Translations under genes and position numbers: made by a program
In this document: positions 25,640 through 35,162 of the stretch, one piece after another
Layout of the letters: each line of letters starts with the position of its first letter
Numbering within the stretch: the first letter of the stretch is position 1
The notes under the pieces: generated by a model
Seen by the model: only the letters and a program-made list of their open reading frames with translations
Told to the model about the DNA's origin: nothing
The model's database searches: none
DNA from: Bernardetiaceae bacterium
GTDB taxonomy: Bacteria > Bacteroidota > Bacteroidia > Cytophagales > Bernardetiaceae
Assembly (NCBI GenBank): GCA_020832465.1
Contig: JAFIER010000158.1
Span: 1 to 54,057 of the forward strand
DNA length: 54,057 bases
Direction of reading: 5' to 3'

Positions 25640-26050
25640 ATGAAAGATCACTTTCAAGTCGTTAAAGATTATCTGCTCGAGCTCGGCTACGACATTACAG
25701 CCGAAGATCCCGAAGAAGAGATTTTTATTGTAAATGACGAAGACGAAGGTATTCGAAATCTAGTTATCGATTGCGAAGACCCTATTCTTATCCTCGAGCA
25801 ACAACTCGTAGAGATCGCCTCTCCGTCAGTGGCTATACTTACAAATCTAATGCAAAAAAATCGTGATATTGTACACGGTGCTTTTGCCTTAGACGAAAGT
25901 GGTACGCGACTGCTCGTGAGAGATACACTGCAAATAGAAAACCTTGACCTCAACGAACTTGAAGGCTCGCTCAACTCTTTCAAACTATTGATTGCAGAGT
26001 TTTCAGAAGAGTTGCTCAAATTTGCAAAGGGCGAAGCCGCTACCGTATAA
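25640..26050 (+). CDS. YbjN-like (type III chaperone fold) acidic protein
   Basis: 136 residues, strongly acidic. The alternating pattern MKDHFQVVKDYLLELGYDIT, IFIVNDEDEGIRNLVIDCED, ILILEQQLVEI, LTNLMQKNRDIVHGAFALDE and a C-terminal helix fits the small alpha/beta YbjN domain. No catalytic motif. It lies 140 bp upstream of the PspA homologue in the same direction; such YbjN-PspA pairings are familiar in Bacteroidota and suggest a shared envelope-stress role, which is inference. Confidence 0.65.
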   Translation: MKDHFQVVKDYLLELGYDITAEDPEEEIFIVNDEDEGIRNLVIDCEDPILILEQQLVEIASPSVAILTNLMQKNRDIVHGAFALDESGTRLLVRDTLQIENLDLNELEGSLNSFKLLIAEFSEELLKFAKGEAATV

Positions 26051-26190
26051 AAAGCATAACTTTGCCTATTTGTACCGTAGTAATTTAAACTTATTTCAAT
26101 AAAAACAAACCAAAAAACTGTTTTTATGTTGTAAGTAAAAAGCTATCAATTTTATTTTGTCATACTATATCACTTTTTAATACATAAATT

Positions 26191-26970
26191 ATGAGCATTT
26201 TTAAAAGACTTTTCAACGTAGGAAAAGCGGAGGCTAATAGTGCCATAGATAAGCTCGAAGACCCTATCAAAATGACAGAACAGGGTATCCGCGACCTCAA
26301 AAGTGACCTTACTAGCAGTTTGCAAGGTCTTGCTGAACTTAAGGCACTGGCTATTCGAGCAAAAAGAGACCATCAAACATTTCTTGCAGAAGCTAAAAAT
26401 TCTGAACAAAAAGCCGTTGCACTCTTACAGCGTGCACAAGCAGGACAGCTCGACCCCGCAGAAGCTGATAGGCTCGCTTCTGAAATGTTAAGAAAAAAAG
26501 AAGAAGCCCAGAAAAATGCAGACCGCACAGCCAAAGAAGCGGCTATGCACGAGCAAAGTGTAGCGAAAATGAATCAAAATATTCAATCGCTTAAATCTAA
26601 AGTAAGCACTTACGAAAACGAGCTACGCACACTAAAAGCACGCTCAAAAGTAAGCTCTGCTTCTAAAAAAATAAACAAAACCTTATCACAAGTCGACTCA
26701 AGCGGAACAGTAGCTATGCTTGAAAGAATGAAAGAAAAGGTAGAACAAGATGAAGCTCTTGCCGAATCTTATTCTGAAATTGCACTATCTAATAAAAGTG
26801 TAGAAGACGAAGTAGAAAATATTTTGGGTAGCTCTACTACTGCAAGCGATTCGCTCCTCGAGCTCAAAGCTAAAATGGGGCTCGCTCAAAATGCAGGTCC
26901 ATCATCTGATGCAAGCGAACCTAAGCAAGATACACCACCAACACCACCACCTGCCGGAGGCGGTGCATAA
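26191..26970 (+). CDS. pspA: PspA/IM30 (ESCRT-III-like) membrane-stress protein
   Basis: 259 residues. The opening MSIFKRLFNVGKAEANSAIDKLEDPIKMTEQGIRDL is typical of PspA/Vipp1 proteins, followed by a long helical hairpin and coiled coil (about 30-200). These proteins polymerise on stressed membranes and keep them sealed. The tail is a low-complexity Asp/Ser/Pro/Gly segment ending PPTPPPAGGGA, unlike E. coli PspA. No PspF or PspB/C gene is near. A strong terminator follows at 27008. Confidence 0.9.
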   Translation: MSIFKRLFNVGKAEANSAIDKLEDPIKMTEQGIRDLKSDLTSSLQGLAELKALAIRAKRDHQTFLAEAKNSEQKAVALLQRAQAGQLDPAEADRLASEMLRKKEEAQKNADRTAKEAAMHEQSVAKMNQNIQSLKSKVSTYENELRTLKARSKVSSASKKINKTLSQVDSSGTVAMLERMKEKVEQDEALAESYSEIALSNKSVEDEVENILGSSTTASDSLLELKAKMGLAQNAGPSSDASEPKQDTPPTPPPAGGGA

Positions 26971-27007
26971 ATGGCTCAAAACTTTGTTTTTCTGTTGCCC
27001 TTATGTG

Positions 27008-27055
27008 AAAAAAGCCCGATATTCATTCTAATAAATTGAATATCAGGCTTTTTTT
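27008..27055 (+). terminator. Rho-independent terminator after pspA
   Basis: AAAAAAGCCCGATATTCA / TGAATATCAGGCTTTTTTT around an 11-nt loop, one mismatch, T-run on the plus strand. Confidence 0.9.
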
Positions 27056-27207
27056 CTATCAATACTCAAACGAATATTGCCCAAATATTTGTAAATTAAA
27101 ACTAAACTTAGGAGTAATATTGCTCAAAAAAATGTTATTTTTAGGACGCTTTATTCAGTAAGATAAGCTATTTTAGCGCAAGCAATTACTGTTTTTTAGT
27201 TGTACAT

Positions 27208-27300
27208 CATACTACTATACATTCGTTAGCCAAAAATAATATTTCTCAAAGAAATGTCTTTTCTAAGCCCATTTTTTATGGAAAAATGTATAGTGGTATG
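27208..27300 (-). mobile_element. MITE-like element, family 1, copy E (93 bp, perfect 9-bp target duplication)
   Basis: CATACTACTATACATTCG at the left and AAAATGTATAGTGGTATG at the right. The second hairpin is present (AATATTTCTC...GAGAAATGTCTTTT, partly decayed); the first is mostly deleted. GTTGTACAT is present at 27199-27207 and at 27301-27309. It lies 49 bp upstream of the gene at 27350. Confidence 0.92.
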
Positions 27301-27349
27301 GTTGTACATATAAGGCATTACTTTTATACTTGGTTTTTAGTCCGAATAT

Positions 27350-28390
27350 ATGCAAGCAAAATCTTCCTTATGGCGATGCAATTGGATTGTGAGTCCCAGA
27401 TATGACCTCTTGTATTTTATAGGGAGCTGCGTCGTTACGCTCTTTTTTCTCGCTATCTATTTGCTATTAGATACCTATAACCTTGCGCCTCGTGGTGAGA
27501 CGGTGCTTGTTACTTATTTTATTTTTACAGCCATATTTGATCACCCTCATATTTTTCAAATGTTTTCGCGTACGCATTACGATAAGGAAGAGCGCGCACG
27601 CCGTCCGTTTTTATACTCTTGGGGGATTGTGCTTTTTATTGTTATAGGGCTAATTTGCATGTTCTTCGGTTTGGAAAGCGAACTTATCGTATTGGCTGCA
27701 TTTTTTGGTAGCTGGCACGTCATTCGCCAGCATTCAGGTTTTCTAAAAGCCTATAAAGGAATCAATAAAGACTACTTAAAAATTGATAAATACTTAGATA
27801 ACTGCTTGTTTTATACGGGTATGTTTGCCTGCTTTTTTCGTGATTATACGGACATAAAAAGCCCCATAGAGGTATATAAAAACTTACAAGCTCATTTTCC
27901 CTATTTGCCCGTAGAAATTGCACAATGGCTATGGAGCATTTTTTTAGTTTGTTTGGTGCTCTTTGTTTTTCGGCAAATTTGGCATATCTACAAAGGGCAT
28001 GGTATAAACCTACCCAAGATATTATTTCTAACGGCTGCCTTAGGTACGCATTATTTTGTGTTTTTCTGGACTGCAGTGCCGTTTTTGATAGCAGAGGCTT
28101 TAGAAACAGCTTATCACAACATTCAGTATCAAGGCTTTATGATGCACTATCAGCGAAGGCGTTTTCCAAAAGTAAAAAAAATAGCTACCAAATGGTTTGC
28201 AGTAGCTATGCTTTATGGCTTATTAGTAGGCGTTATTGAGGTAATTAGCCTCATGAATCACGATAATATGCTAAAATTCTTATTCGTACCATTTTCTATG
28301 TTAGTGCTTTACCATTACTACGTCGACGGACTAATTTGGAAATTTGGGAAAGACCCCGAGCTAAGGCAGGCAATTTTTGATAAAAAATGA
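27350..28390 (+). CDS. Histidine-rich multipass membrane protein of unknown function
   Basis: 346 residues with about eight hydrophobic spans. Histidines sit at span edges in conserved-looking motifs: IFDHPHIF (62-69), SWHVIRQHSGF (121-131), YHNIQYQG (255-262) and YHYYVDGLIWK (321-331). This arrangement recalls integral-membrane metal enzymes or haem-binding proteins, but it does not match the AlkB/desaturase eight-histidine pattern, nor clearly the Brp/Blh dioxygenases. The last bases overlap the next gene's start (ATGA), so the lipoprotein at 28387 is translationally coupled. Function unassigned. Confidence 0.75.
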   Translation: MQAKSSLWRCNWIVSPRYDLLYFIGSCVVTLFFLAIYLLLDTYNLAPRGETVLVTYFIFTAIFDHPHIFQMFSRTHYDKEERARRPFLYSWGIVLFIVIGLICMFFGLESELIVLAAFFGSWHVIRQHSGFLKAYKGINKDYLKIDKYLDNCLFYTGMFACFFRDYTDIKSPIEVYKNLQAHFPYLPVEIAQWLWSIFLVCLVLFVFRQIWHIYKGHGINLPKILFLTAALGTHYFVFFWTAVPFLIAEALETAYHNIQYQGFMMHYQRRRFPKVKKIATKWFAVAMLYGLLVGVIEVISLMNHDNMLKFLFVPFSMLVLYHYYVDGLIWKFGKDPELRQAIFDKK

Positions 28391-29445
28391 TATATAAAAA
28401 CACAAATCTATCCCGATTCAAGCCTATATACAAAACTTTGCATACAGCAGGCTTACTCTACAGCTTGCTTGCTTTTTGGGCACTTGCATGCACACCTGAA
28501 AATACCGAAAATCCTACCGATATTTACTCTTCATGGGAAAGTATGCCCGACTCGATGCGCCTTTTTTTCCCATCTACACCTGATAGCCTTACGCCCGAAT
28601 CGCTTTTTTTTGTACAAAAACAAGAAAAAACACCGCTATATGCCGCCCTACACCGCTTATCGCAAACCGACACTGCGACTTACCTACTTGGCATTAAGCA
28701 ACAGCACAACCCACAATTCTTGCGCATAGAGTACCGAGTCTGGAGGCAAAGTCTAAACGGTTGGTTTGATATTTCAAAGGCTGCCTTTCCGCAGCGAGAT
28801 TCGCTTATAGCATTTGCGCTGCAAGAGTACAGTCTGCAGCTTTTTGCACCAGAAGCCACACCGCACGCTATGACATGGCACAATAACAAATTGCAAGTAT
28901 CTGCTACTTATAGTAGCTTTCAACACCATAAACACCATATTGTAGCATGCTTTGCTTGGGATAGCCAGCGCAATCAATTCATAACCGATACTTTTTTTAC
29001 AAATCAAAAACTCGATGCACCACCTTATCAAGATGATATAAGCGACGTTATAGAAACTCATTTTTTATTAGAAAAAATCAATGACTACGACCTCGATGGT
29101 GATAGACAAAAAGATTTAATTTTGATATACGACCGAAACCAATCAAATGGTGCATTTGATAGCATTGCTATATTGCTTTCGGACGGTAGGCAATTTCACT
29201 ATACGAATGCACAAGAGGGCTGGCGCAATTTTTCCGAAACGCTAAAATTTTGGGGAGATGAAAGCTATGCTTTCGCACAAGTTCTCGAAATTGAACCCCA
29301 AACCATAGGCATTTTTCTCGAAAGAGCGGGTAGCGCAGGCACAGATGTAATCTACATAAGCCATAAAAATGTTGCAAAAAATCATTATCCTTACTATATT
29401 GAAAAAATAACAGACAAGTATAACAACGGGTTTTTGAGTTGGTAA
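28387..29445 (+). CDS. Lipoprotein with a calcium-loop-like repeat, coupled to the membrane protein upstream
   Basis: 352 residues. An extended N-terminus (KNTNLSRFKPIYKTLHTA) precedes the hydrophobic segment and lipobox FWALAC (Cys35). The mature part is soluble; NDYDLDGDRQKDLILIYD near 235 is a DxDxDGxxD loop of the FG-GAP/VCBS or dockerin kind that usually binds Ca2+. The start ATG overlaps the upstream stop (ATGA), implying coupled expression. No enzyme motif seen. Followed by a solo palindrome at 29473-29509. Confidence 0.7.
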   Translation: MIYKNTNLSRFKPIYKTLHTAGLLYSLLAFWALACTPENTENPTDIYSSWESMPDSMRLFFPSTPDSLTPESLFFVQKQEKTPLYAALHRLSQTDTATYLLGIKQQHNPQFLRIEYRVWRQSLNGWFDISKAAFPQRDSLIAFALQEYSLQLFAPEATPHAMTWHNNKLQVSATYSSFQHHKHHIVACFAWDSQRNQFITDTFFTNQKLDAPPYQDDISDVIETHFLLEKINDYDLDGDRQKDLILIYDRNQSNGAFDSIAILLSDGRQFHYTNAQEGWRNFSETLKFWGDESYAFAQVLEIEPQTIGIFLERAGSAGTDVIYISHKNVAKNHYPYYIEKITDKYNNGFLSW

Positions 29446-29472
29446 ACACTACGAAGCTGGAGTTTCAGAATC

Positions 29473-29509
29473 ATAGAACTAACATTTCTGCCAGAAATGT
29501 TAGTTCTAT
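29473..29509. repeat. Solo palindrome, 18-bp perfect arms
   Basis: ATAGAACTAACATTTCTG, one base, exact complement. It differs from the 12079 and 32480 palindromes by AACTAA versus AAATAA, changed in both arms. Confidence 0.9.
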
Positions 29510-29551
29510 AATTTCTATAATTCAAATCATCACCAAAACATCATCATACAC

Positions 29552-32455
29552 ATGAGAAAATTACTACTTCTGATTTCAATTTTATTGGTAGGTGCGTCAG
29601 CATCGCTACAAGCGCAAGAGGTCTCACCTACAGCCTCAGCCCTACGGCTCGAGGCTTTTGAAAAACAACAAAAAAAACCGAGTTACTTCAAAGGCATAGC
29701 TTTTCGAAATGTCGGCCCTACAGTTACAGGTGGCAGGGTCGTAGATTTGGAAGCCAATCCCGAGCGGGCGCATGAGTTTTATGCTGCTTTTGCCTCAGGC
29801 GGTTTATGGCATACAACAAATAACGGCGCATCTTTTACGCCTATATTTGATAATCAAGCTACGATAACTATAGGTGATATTGCCATAGATTGGCAACGCA
29901 AGCATATATGGATCGGCACGGGCGAAAATAACTCCAGCCGCTCTTCTTATGCAGGCACGGGTATTTATTTTTCCGATGACAACGGACAAACTTGGCAACA
30001 CAAAGGACTTACTGAAACCCAGCACATCGGACGAGTACTACTACACCCCCAAAAAACAAATACGCTATGGGTCGCTGCAATGGGAAACCTATATGCCGAT
30101 AACCCCGAAAGAGGTGTGTACAAATCCGAAGACGGTGGCACTACGTGGCAAAAAACACTTTTTATAGATGATAAAACAGGAGTAATTGATTTAGTCATCG
30201 ACCCAGAAAATCCAGAAATACTCTACGCCTCCACATGGCAACGCTTACGCAAAGCATGGAACTTCGAAGAGGCTGGCGAAGGCTCGGCAATTTATAAATC
30301 CGAAGACGGTGGAAACAAGTGGCAGAAAATATCAGGCAAAGCAAGCGGTTTCCCCGAAGGCGAATCCGTAGGAAGAATTGGTTTGGCAATAAGCCCCTCC
30401 GCACCGCAAACCCTATACGCCCTTTTAGATGACCAAAGCCGCCGTGAAGATAGCAAAGACCCCAAAGATGACCCACTTGCCCGAGAGAAACTCCTTGAGA
30501 TGTCTAACACTGAATTGCTCAAAATAGAAGACGAAAAGCTCAATACCTACCTCAAAAAAAATTATTTCCCACAAAAATACAACGCTACTACTGTAAAGAC
30601 AATGATAAAAAGTGAGGAAATCAAACCCGCAGACTTAGTTTACTTTCAAGAAGATGCCAATCGCGAACTCTTCGATACGCCCGTCAAAGGGGCGATGCTT
30701 TATCGCTCTGATGACGGCGGGAGGAGCTGGACGCTCACACATGAGGGTTACATCGATGATGTTTACTACTCTTACGGATACTATTTTGGCGAAGTCAGAG
30801 TAGATGCTAAGGATAGCGATAAAGTGTATATTTTGGGTGTGCCGATTTTGCGCTCCGACGACGGAGGCAAAAACTGGATAAGTATAGGTAGTGATAACGT
30901 ACACGTGGATCATCACGCCCTTTGGTTGCACCCCGAAATTTCGGGCTATATCATCAATGGCAATGACGGCGGGATAAATATTTCTTACGACGACGGCGCA
31001 CATTGGCATAAATGCAACCGCATTCCAGTAGCACAATTTTATACCGTTTGGTATGATATGCAAGAGCCTTACAACGTCTATGGCGGCACACAAGACAATG
31101 GTGTTTGGTATGGAAGCAGTGCCTATCGCCACAGCACACAATGGGAGCAAGAAGGCGAGTATCCCTACAAGCGATTGATGGGAGGCGACGGCATGCAAGT
31201 GCGTGTGGATATGCGCGATAATCAAACAATTTATACGGGTTATCAATTCGGTAATTATTACCGAATTAGCCCCAAAGGGCGTAAAAAAATACAACCGATG
31301 CACAAACTCGGCGAGCGTCCGTTGCGATTTAATTGGCAGACGCCGATTTGGCTCTCTACGCACAACCCCGATGTGCTTTATTTTGGTTCTAATAAATTTC
31401 ACCGCTCACTCGATAAAGGCAACACTTGGGATTATAGCTCTGAAGACCTCACACGAGGGGGCAAAAAAGGCGATGTACCATATAGCACACTGACAAGCAT
31501 TCACGAGTCGCCCCTGCGTTTCGGTTTAATTTATGTGGGTAGCGATGATGGACTTGTTCATAAAAGCCAAGATGGCGGTTATACGTGGGAACGTTTGATG
31601 TTGCCTGAAGCCTATCAGGATTTTTGGGTGAGCCGTGTGCAGGCATCTGCCCATGCGCTTGGACGCGTATATGTGAGCCTCAATGGTTACAGATTTGATA
31701 ATTTTGAATCCTTAGTATTCGTATCAGAGGACTTTGGGCAGTCTTGGCAGCGCATCGCCAGCGAACTACCTTTTGAGCCTGTTAATGTTGTAATTGAAGA
31801 CCCCCAAAATGCTAATTTGATTTATATCGGTACGGACAACGGGCTTTATGTCTCTTTGGATAAGGGCGAGCATTGCATGCCACTCGGCAATCTGCCAAGG
31901 GTAGCTGTGCATGATTTGGCATTGCAACCGCGAGCGCAAGATTTGATTGTAGGCACGCATGGGCGTTCGATTTATATCGGCAATATGCGCCATTTAGCAT
32001 CGCTCAATGAGGAGGTTTTAGCTCAAACAATTCATATTTTTCCGAACGATAATAACGAAATCAAGCACAATCCCAAATGGGGTAAACCCTATTGGAGTCG
32101 CTGGTCGGATTTTAATGAACCCACTTACGAACTAAACTATTGGCTCGGCAGTGCAGCAGAAGTTGAAATCGCCGTATATCAAGAGGGGAATAACAAGGCA
32201 ATTTTTAGCGAAAAGCAAAACCTTGAAAAGGGTATGCATGCCTTTACCTACAAGCTAAACATACAAGCCGACAAACTCAAAGCACTACAAAGCAAAACAC
32301 CCCCTTCAATAGCAGATAATGAAAAATACTATCTGCCGATAGGCAAATACAATATTCAGGTTAGTATAGGCAAGGAACAGAGAAAAATCCCCCTTGAAAT
32401 CAAAGAGGCAGAAGCAATGCCTATATTACCAAAGCCACGTACTAAAGGTCCGTAA
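29552..32455 (+). CDS. Secreted BNR/VPS10-type beta-propeller protein
   Basis: 967 residues with a Sec signal peptide (LLLISILLVGASASLQAQ). At least eight Asp-box/BNR motifs of the S-x-D-x-G-x-x-W kind are visible: SDDNGQTW, SEDGGTTW, SEDGGNKW, SDDGGRSW, SDDGGKNW, SYDDGAHW, SQDGGYTW, SEDFGQSW. FRNVGPTVTGGRVVDLEANP at the N-terminus is typical of a Bacteroidota family annotated as glycosyl hydrolase or VPS10-domain protein. Asp-boxes are structural, so hydrolase activity is not shown. A small C-terminal beta domain (about 830-967) follows. No T9SS sorting domain was seen. Confidence 0.85.
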   Translation: MRKLLLLISILLVGASASLQAQEVSPTASALRLEAFEKQQKKPSYFKGIAFRNVGPTVTGGRVVDLEANPERAHEFYAAFASGGLWHTTNNGASFTPIFDNQATITIGDIAIDWQRKHIWIGTGENNSSRSSYAGTGIYFSDDNGQTWQHKGLTETQHIGRVLLHPQKTNTLWVAAMGNLYADNPERGVYKSEDGGTTWQKTLFIDDKTGVIDLVIDPENPEILYASTWQRLRKAWNFEEAGEGSAIYKSEDGGNKWQKISGKASGFPEGESVGRIGLAISPSAPQTLYALLDDQSRREDSKDPKDDPLAREKLLEMSNTELLKIEDEKLNTYLKKNYFPQKYNATTVKTMIKSEEIKPADLVYFQEDANRELFDTPVKGAMLYRSDDGGRSWTLTHEGYIDDVYYSYGYYFGEVRVDAKDSDKVYILGVPILRSDDGGKNWISIGSDNVHVDHHALWLHPEISGYIINGNDGGINISYDDGAHWHKCNRIPVAQFYTVWYDMQEPYNVYGGTQDNGVWYGSSAYRHSTQWEQEGEYPYKRLMGGDGMQVRVDMRDNQTIYTGYQFGNYYRISPKGRKKIQPMHKLGERPLRFNWQTPIWLSTHNPDVLYFGSNKFHRSLDKGNTWDYSSEDLTRGGKKGDVPYSTLTSIHESPLRFGLIYVGSDDGLVHKSQDGGYTWERLMLPEAYQDFWVSRVQASAHALGRVYVSLNGYRFDNFESLVFVSEDFGQSWQRIASELPFEPVNVVIEDPQNANLIYIGTDNGLYVSLDKGEHCMPLGNLPRVAVHDLALQPRAQDLIVGTHGRSIYIGNMRHLASLNEEVLAQTIHIFPNDNNEIKHNPKWGKPYWSRWSDFNEPTYELNYWLGSAAEVEIAVYQEGNNKAIFSEKQNLEKGMHAFTYKLNIQADKLKALQSKTPPSIADNEKYYLPIGKYNIQVSIGKEQRKIPLEIKEAEAMPILPKPRTKGP

Positions 32456-32479
32456 AAAGGGGGAGCGGAGAAATAAAAA

Positions 32480-32520
32480 AATTAGAAATAACATTTCTGA
32501 CAGAAATGTTATTTCTAATT
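32480..32520. repeat. Solo palindrome, 20-bp perfect arms
   Basis: AATTAGAAATAACATTTCTG, one base, exact complement. It lies between the convergent genes ending at 32455 and 32545, where no other terminator exists, so it may act as one despite a weak T run. Confidence 0.9.
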
Positions 32521-32544
32521 CCTAAAAGATGATAATACCTAATT

Positions 32545-33861
32545 TTACTGCTCTTCGATAAGCGTATAAAACATCTTGATTCTGAAAGGATTTTGATTGA
32601 TAGGTGAAGGGGCTTCAAAAATGAGGCGGTTCACGCTGTTTGCATTCCCTAAAGGCGCAACAATCAAACCTTTATTGGGCTCTATGCCATTGATAACGTC
32701 TTGAATATACTCTGTAACACGCAAGTCTGTATAATCGATTCCACCTGCGATATAATCCATTTGTGCATTGTCGTTACTACCCAATCCACGTGTAAGCAAA
32801 CGCTGGCTTCCATCACTTTTGTACTGCACACCGTTGCCATCAGCATACAAAAATACAAGACCATTGGGCGGGCGGCGATTATCACGCACGGTATGCACAA
32901 CAGGCGAAAGCGAAAGGCTTGCGCGGTTGATAAGGATTCGATTACCAGCCGCAAACTTGTCCAAATAAGGAAATGCGAGCTTAGTAGCGACCCCCGTACC
33001 TGCTTGCAAAAAACCTTGATCGTCGAGCATTTCCGTAGGAATAGCATGTTCTTTGGTAAGTAGTTCAAGAGGCGTACCGCTTCTATCAGCTTTAATATTT
33101 AGAAATCTTCGTCCAAAAACAAAGTCAAAATTATCAACGGTCATTGTATCGAGCTGGCGATAGCTATAATAAAGTGCCAAACGACCAGGGGCTTCAGAGA
33201 GCGATAAGCCTAATATAGCACCGTCCTCACCACTTCCACGAATCGCAATACCTGCTACTGCGGCTTGCAAAGCATCATCATCGGGGAGGTTTCCACCCAA
33301 GCGAAATAGCTCTCGCCCAAACTCATTGCTCAATCTTATACGAAAAAATCCGCGTGAGCGATCTACGTTTTGAGGATAAAACCCCGAGCCTAATACAGAT
33401 GCAGATATACGCACACTGTCGTTGCTAAAATAAGGAAGCGAATCTTCCATAGGCTCAGCAAAGCGGTGTACGAAAATACGCTGGCTCACTGTCGTATCAC
33501 CGTAGGTATAATTGATAGGAAGCTCTAAGATTAAGGAATCAAAAGTAGCAATCTCTTCTGCCGGACCTTGAAAGCGTACATTACGTGCATTGCCCAAGCT
33601 CAAGCGCATATAACTTGTTGTTTCTATTTTACCAAAAAATGGATCCATAGTATTCCCAAATAAAAGGCGAGGCGAGTTTGTTGTATTGATAGAATCTAAA
33701 AGCACTACAGAACTGCGCACCGTAATTGTGTCGGTAAAGTCTGTACGCAATGATTGCTCATCGTTTTGTAAGTCCAAACCCAAATCCTCGGGGTCTTGAC
33801 AAGCTGTAAAGCAGGGCAAAAGTGCAAAAATAATCAATATAAAGCGAAAGTAATAACTCAT
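32545..33861 (-). CDS. DUF4270-family lipoprotein
   Basis: 438 residues with signal peptide and lipobox FTAC (Cys21). Then the DUF4270 opening QDPEDLGLDLQND, DTITVRSSVVLLDSI, LLFGNTMDPFFGKIETTSYM, and later LALYYSY, LFLYADG and a SVNRLIFEAPS close. The family is widespread in Bacteroidota as predicted outer-membrane lipoproteins; its role is not established. Monocistronic here. Confidence 0.85.
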   Translation of the reverse strand: MSYYFRFILIIFALLPCFTACQDPEDLGLDLQNDEQSLRTDFTDTITVRSSVVLLDSINTTNSPRLLFGNTMDPFFGKIETTSYMRLSLGNARNVRFQGPAEEIATFDSLILELPINYTYGDTTVSQRIFVHRFAEPMEDSLPYFSNDSVRISASVLGSGFYPQNVDRSRGFFRIRLSNEFGRELFRLGGNLPDDDALQAAVAGIAIRGSGEDGAILGLSLSEAPGRLALYYSYRQLDTMTVDNFDFVFGRRFLNIKADRSGTPLELLTKEHAIPTEMLDDQGFLQAGTGVATKLAFPYLDKFAAGNRILINRASLSLSPVVHTVRDNRRPPNGLVFLYADGNGVQYKSDGSQRLLTRGLGSNDNAQMDYIAGGIDYTDLRVTEYIQDVINGIEPNKGLIVAPLGNANSVNRLIFEAPSPINQNPFRIKMFYTLIEEQ

Positions 33862-34175
33862 ATATGTAATTTTGGATAATGATAAAAAACAGTCTTGATA
33901 CTCAAATCAATCCGCTCCTATTAGATTTGAAAATTAGTGTTTGTGTGTATGTATGCTTTACGCAAAAAACTATTTTTTTGCAGCGCAAATTTTGAGTATA
34001 TATCAAAGCAGCTACAAAGCTATAAAAAACATGACGCTTTTGATACAGTTGGGCTTTTAATTTATCTAAAAAACAAAAGATTTGCTAGGCTTTTCGTGAA
34101 TAGATTTATTTTCTACCGCAAATTCTATTATCTTTGTAGTTTCAAAATTACACCTCATTCAACATAGATTTTCAG
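33862..34175. other. Divergent intergenic region between the DUF4270 gene and tkt
   Basis: AT-rich, with a short spurious ORF only. It carries a TATCTTTG -7-like element on the plus strand (34129-34136), 40 bp before the transketolase start. Confidence 0.5.
34129..34136 (+). promoter_or_regulatory. -7 promoter element for the transketolase subunit gene
   Basis: TATCTTTG matches TAnnTTTG and is 40 bp from the ATG; the -33 position is only T-rich. Confidence 0.4.
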
Positions 34176-35129
34176 ATGAAATATACCTATACGGAAAAAA
34201 AAGATACTCGCTCTGGTTTTGGAGATGGATTGCACGAACTCGGCAAAACGAATCCTAAAGTAGTAGCACTTTGTGCTGATCTTACAGGTTCGCTCAAAAT
34301 GAACGATTTTGAAAATGACTTTCCCGAGCGTTTTTTTCAAGTCGGTATTGCTGAAGCGAATATGATGGGACTCGCTGCTGGCTTAGCTACACAAGGTAAA
34401 ATTCCTTTTACAGGCACTTTTGCTAACTTTTCAACAGGTAGAGTGTATGATCAAATCCGTCAATCTATTGCCTACTCTGGTAAAAATGTAAAAATATGCG
34501 CTTCACACGCTGGGCTTACTTTGGGTGAAGATGGTGCAACCCATCAAATCCTCGAAGACCTCGGTATGATGAAGATGCTTCCTCACATGTGCGTCATCAA
34601 TCCCTGCGATTATAATCAAACAAAAGCCGCTACTATAGCTATTGCAGATTATCAAGGCGCTGTATATTTGCGTTTCGGTCGTCCGAAAGTACCTGTTTTT
34701 ATTCCCGAGGATATGCCTTTTGAAATTGGCAAAGCTATTGTGTTGCAAGAAGGCACAGATGTAAGCATTTTTGCTACGGGGCATTTGGTATGGGAAGCCC
34801 TTGTCGCTGCCGATAAACTTGCCGAGCAGGGTATCTCTGCAGAAGTAGTAAACATTCATACCATCAAACCTCTTGATGAGCAAGCCATTATTAACTCCGT
34901 GGCAAAAACAGGCTGTGCCGTCTCGGCAGAAGAGCATCAAATGGCTGGTGGATTAGGCGATAGCGTAGCACAAGTATTACTTAAAAATAACCCCGTACCG
35001 ATGGAATGGGTCGCTGTAAATGATAGCTTTGGCGAAAGCGGTACGCCAGAAGAGCTTATGATAAAATACGGCATCAAAGCCGATAATATCATAGAAAAAG
35101 CAATAAAAGCCTATAAGCGCAAAGCCTAA
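34176..35129 (+). CDS. tktB: Transketolase, C-terminal subunit (split form)
   Basis: 317 residues covering the pyrimidine-binding and C-terminal domains: VVALCADLTGSLKMNDF, FFQVGIAEANMMGLAAGLA (E60 is the thiamine-activating Glu), HAGLTLGEDGATHQ, VYLRFGRPKVP, AEEHQMAGGLGDSVAQ. The N-terminal subunit with the thiamine-diphosphate GDG motif is required for activity and is not in this window. The pair would work in the pentose phosphate pathway. Single gene with its own -7 element and terminator. Confidence 0.93.
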   Translation: MKYTYTEKKDTRSGFGDGLHELGKTNPKVVALCADLTGSLKMNDFENDFPERFFQVGIAEANMMGLAAGLATQGKIPFTGTFANFSTGRVYDQIRQSIAYSGKNVKICASHAGLTLGEDGATHQILEDLGMMKMLPHMCVINPCDYNQTKAATIAIADYQGAVYLRFGRPKVPVFIPEDMPFEIGKAIVLQEGTDVSIFATGHLVWEALVAADKLAEQGISAEVVNIHTIKPLDEQAIINSVAKTGCAVSAEEHQMAGGLGDSVAQVLLKNNPVPMEWVAVNDSFGESGTPEELMIKYGIKADNIIEKAIKAYKRKA

Positions 35130-35162
35130 AAAATTCATAGTGCTGAAAAATATTTCAAGAAT

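Noticed and set aside
30635-31402. A 255-codon minus-strand ORF inside the BNR protein
   Set aside because: It is a shadow of the strongly coding plus-strand gene with repeated Asp-boxes.
33937-34167. A 76-codon ORF upstream of the transketolase gene
   Set aside because: AT-rich, no recognisable motif, and overlaps the -7 promoter element.
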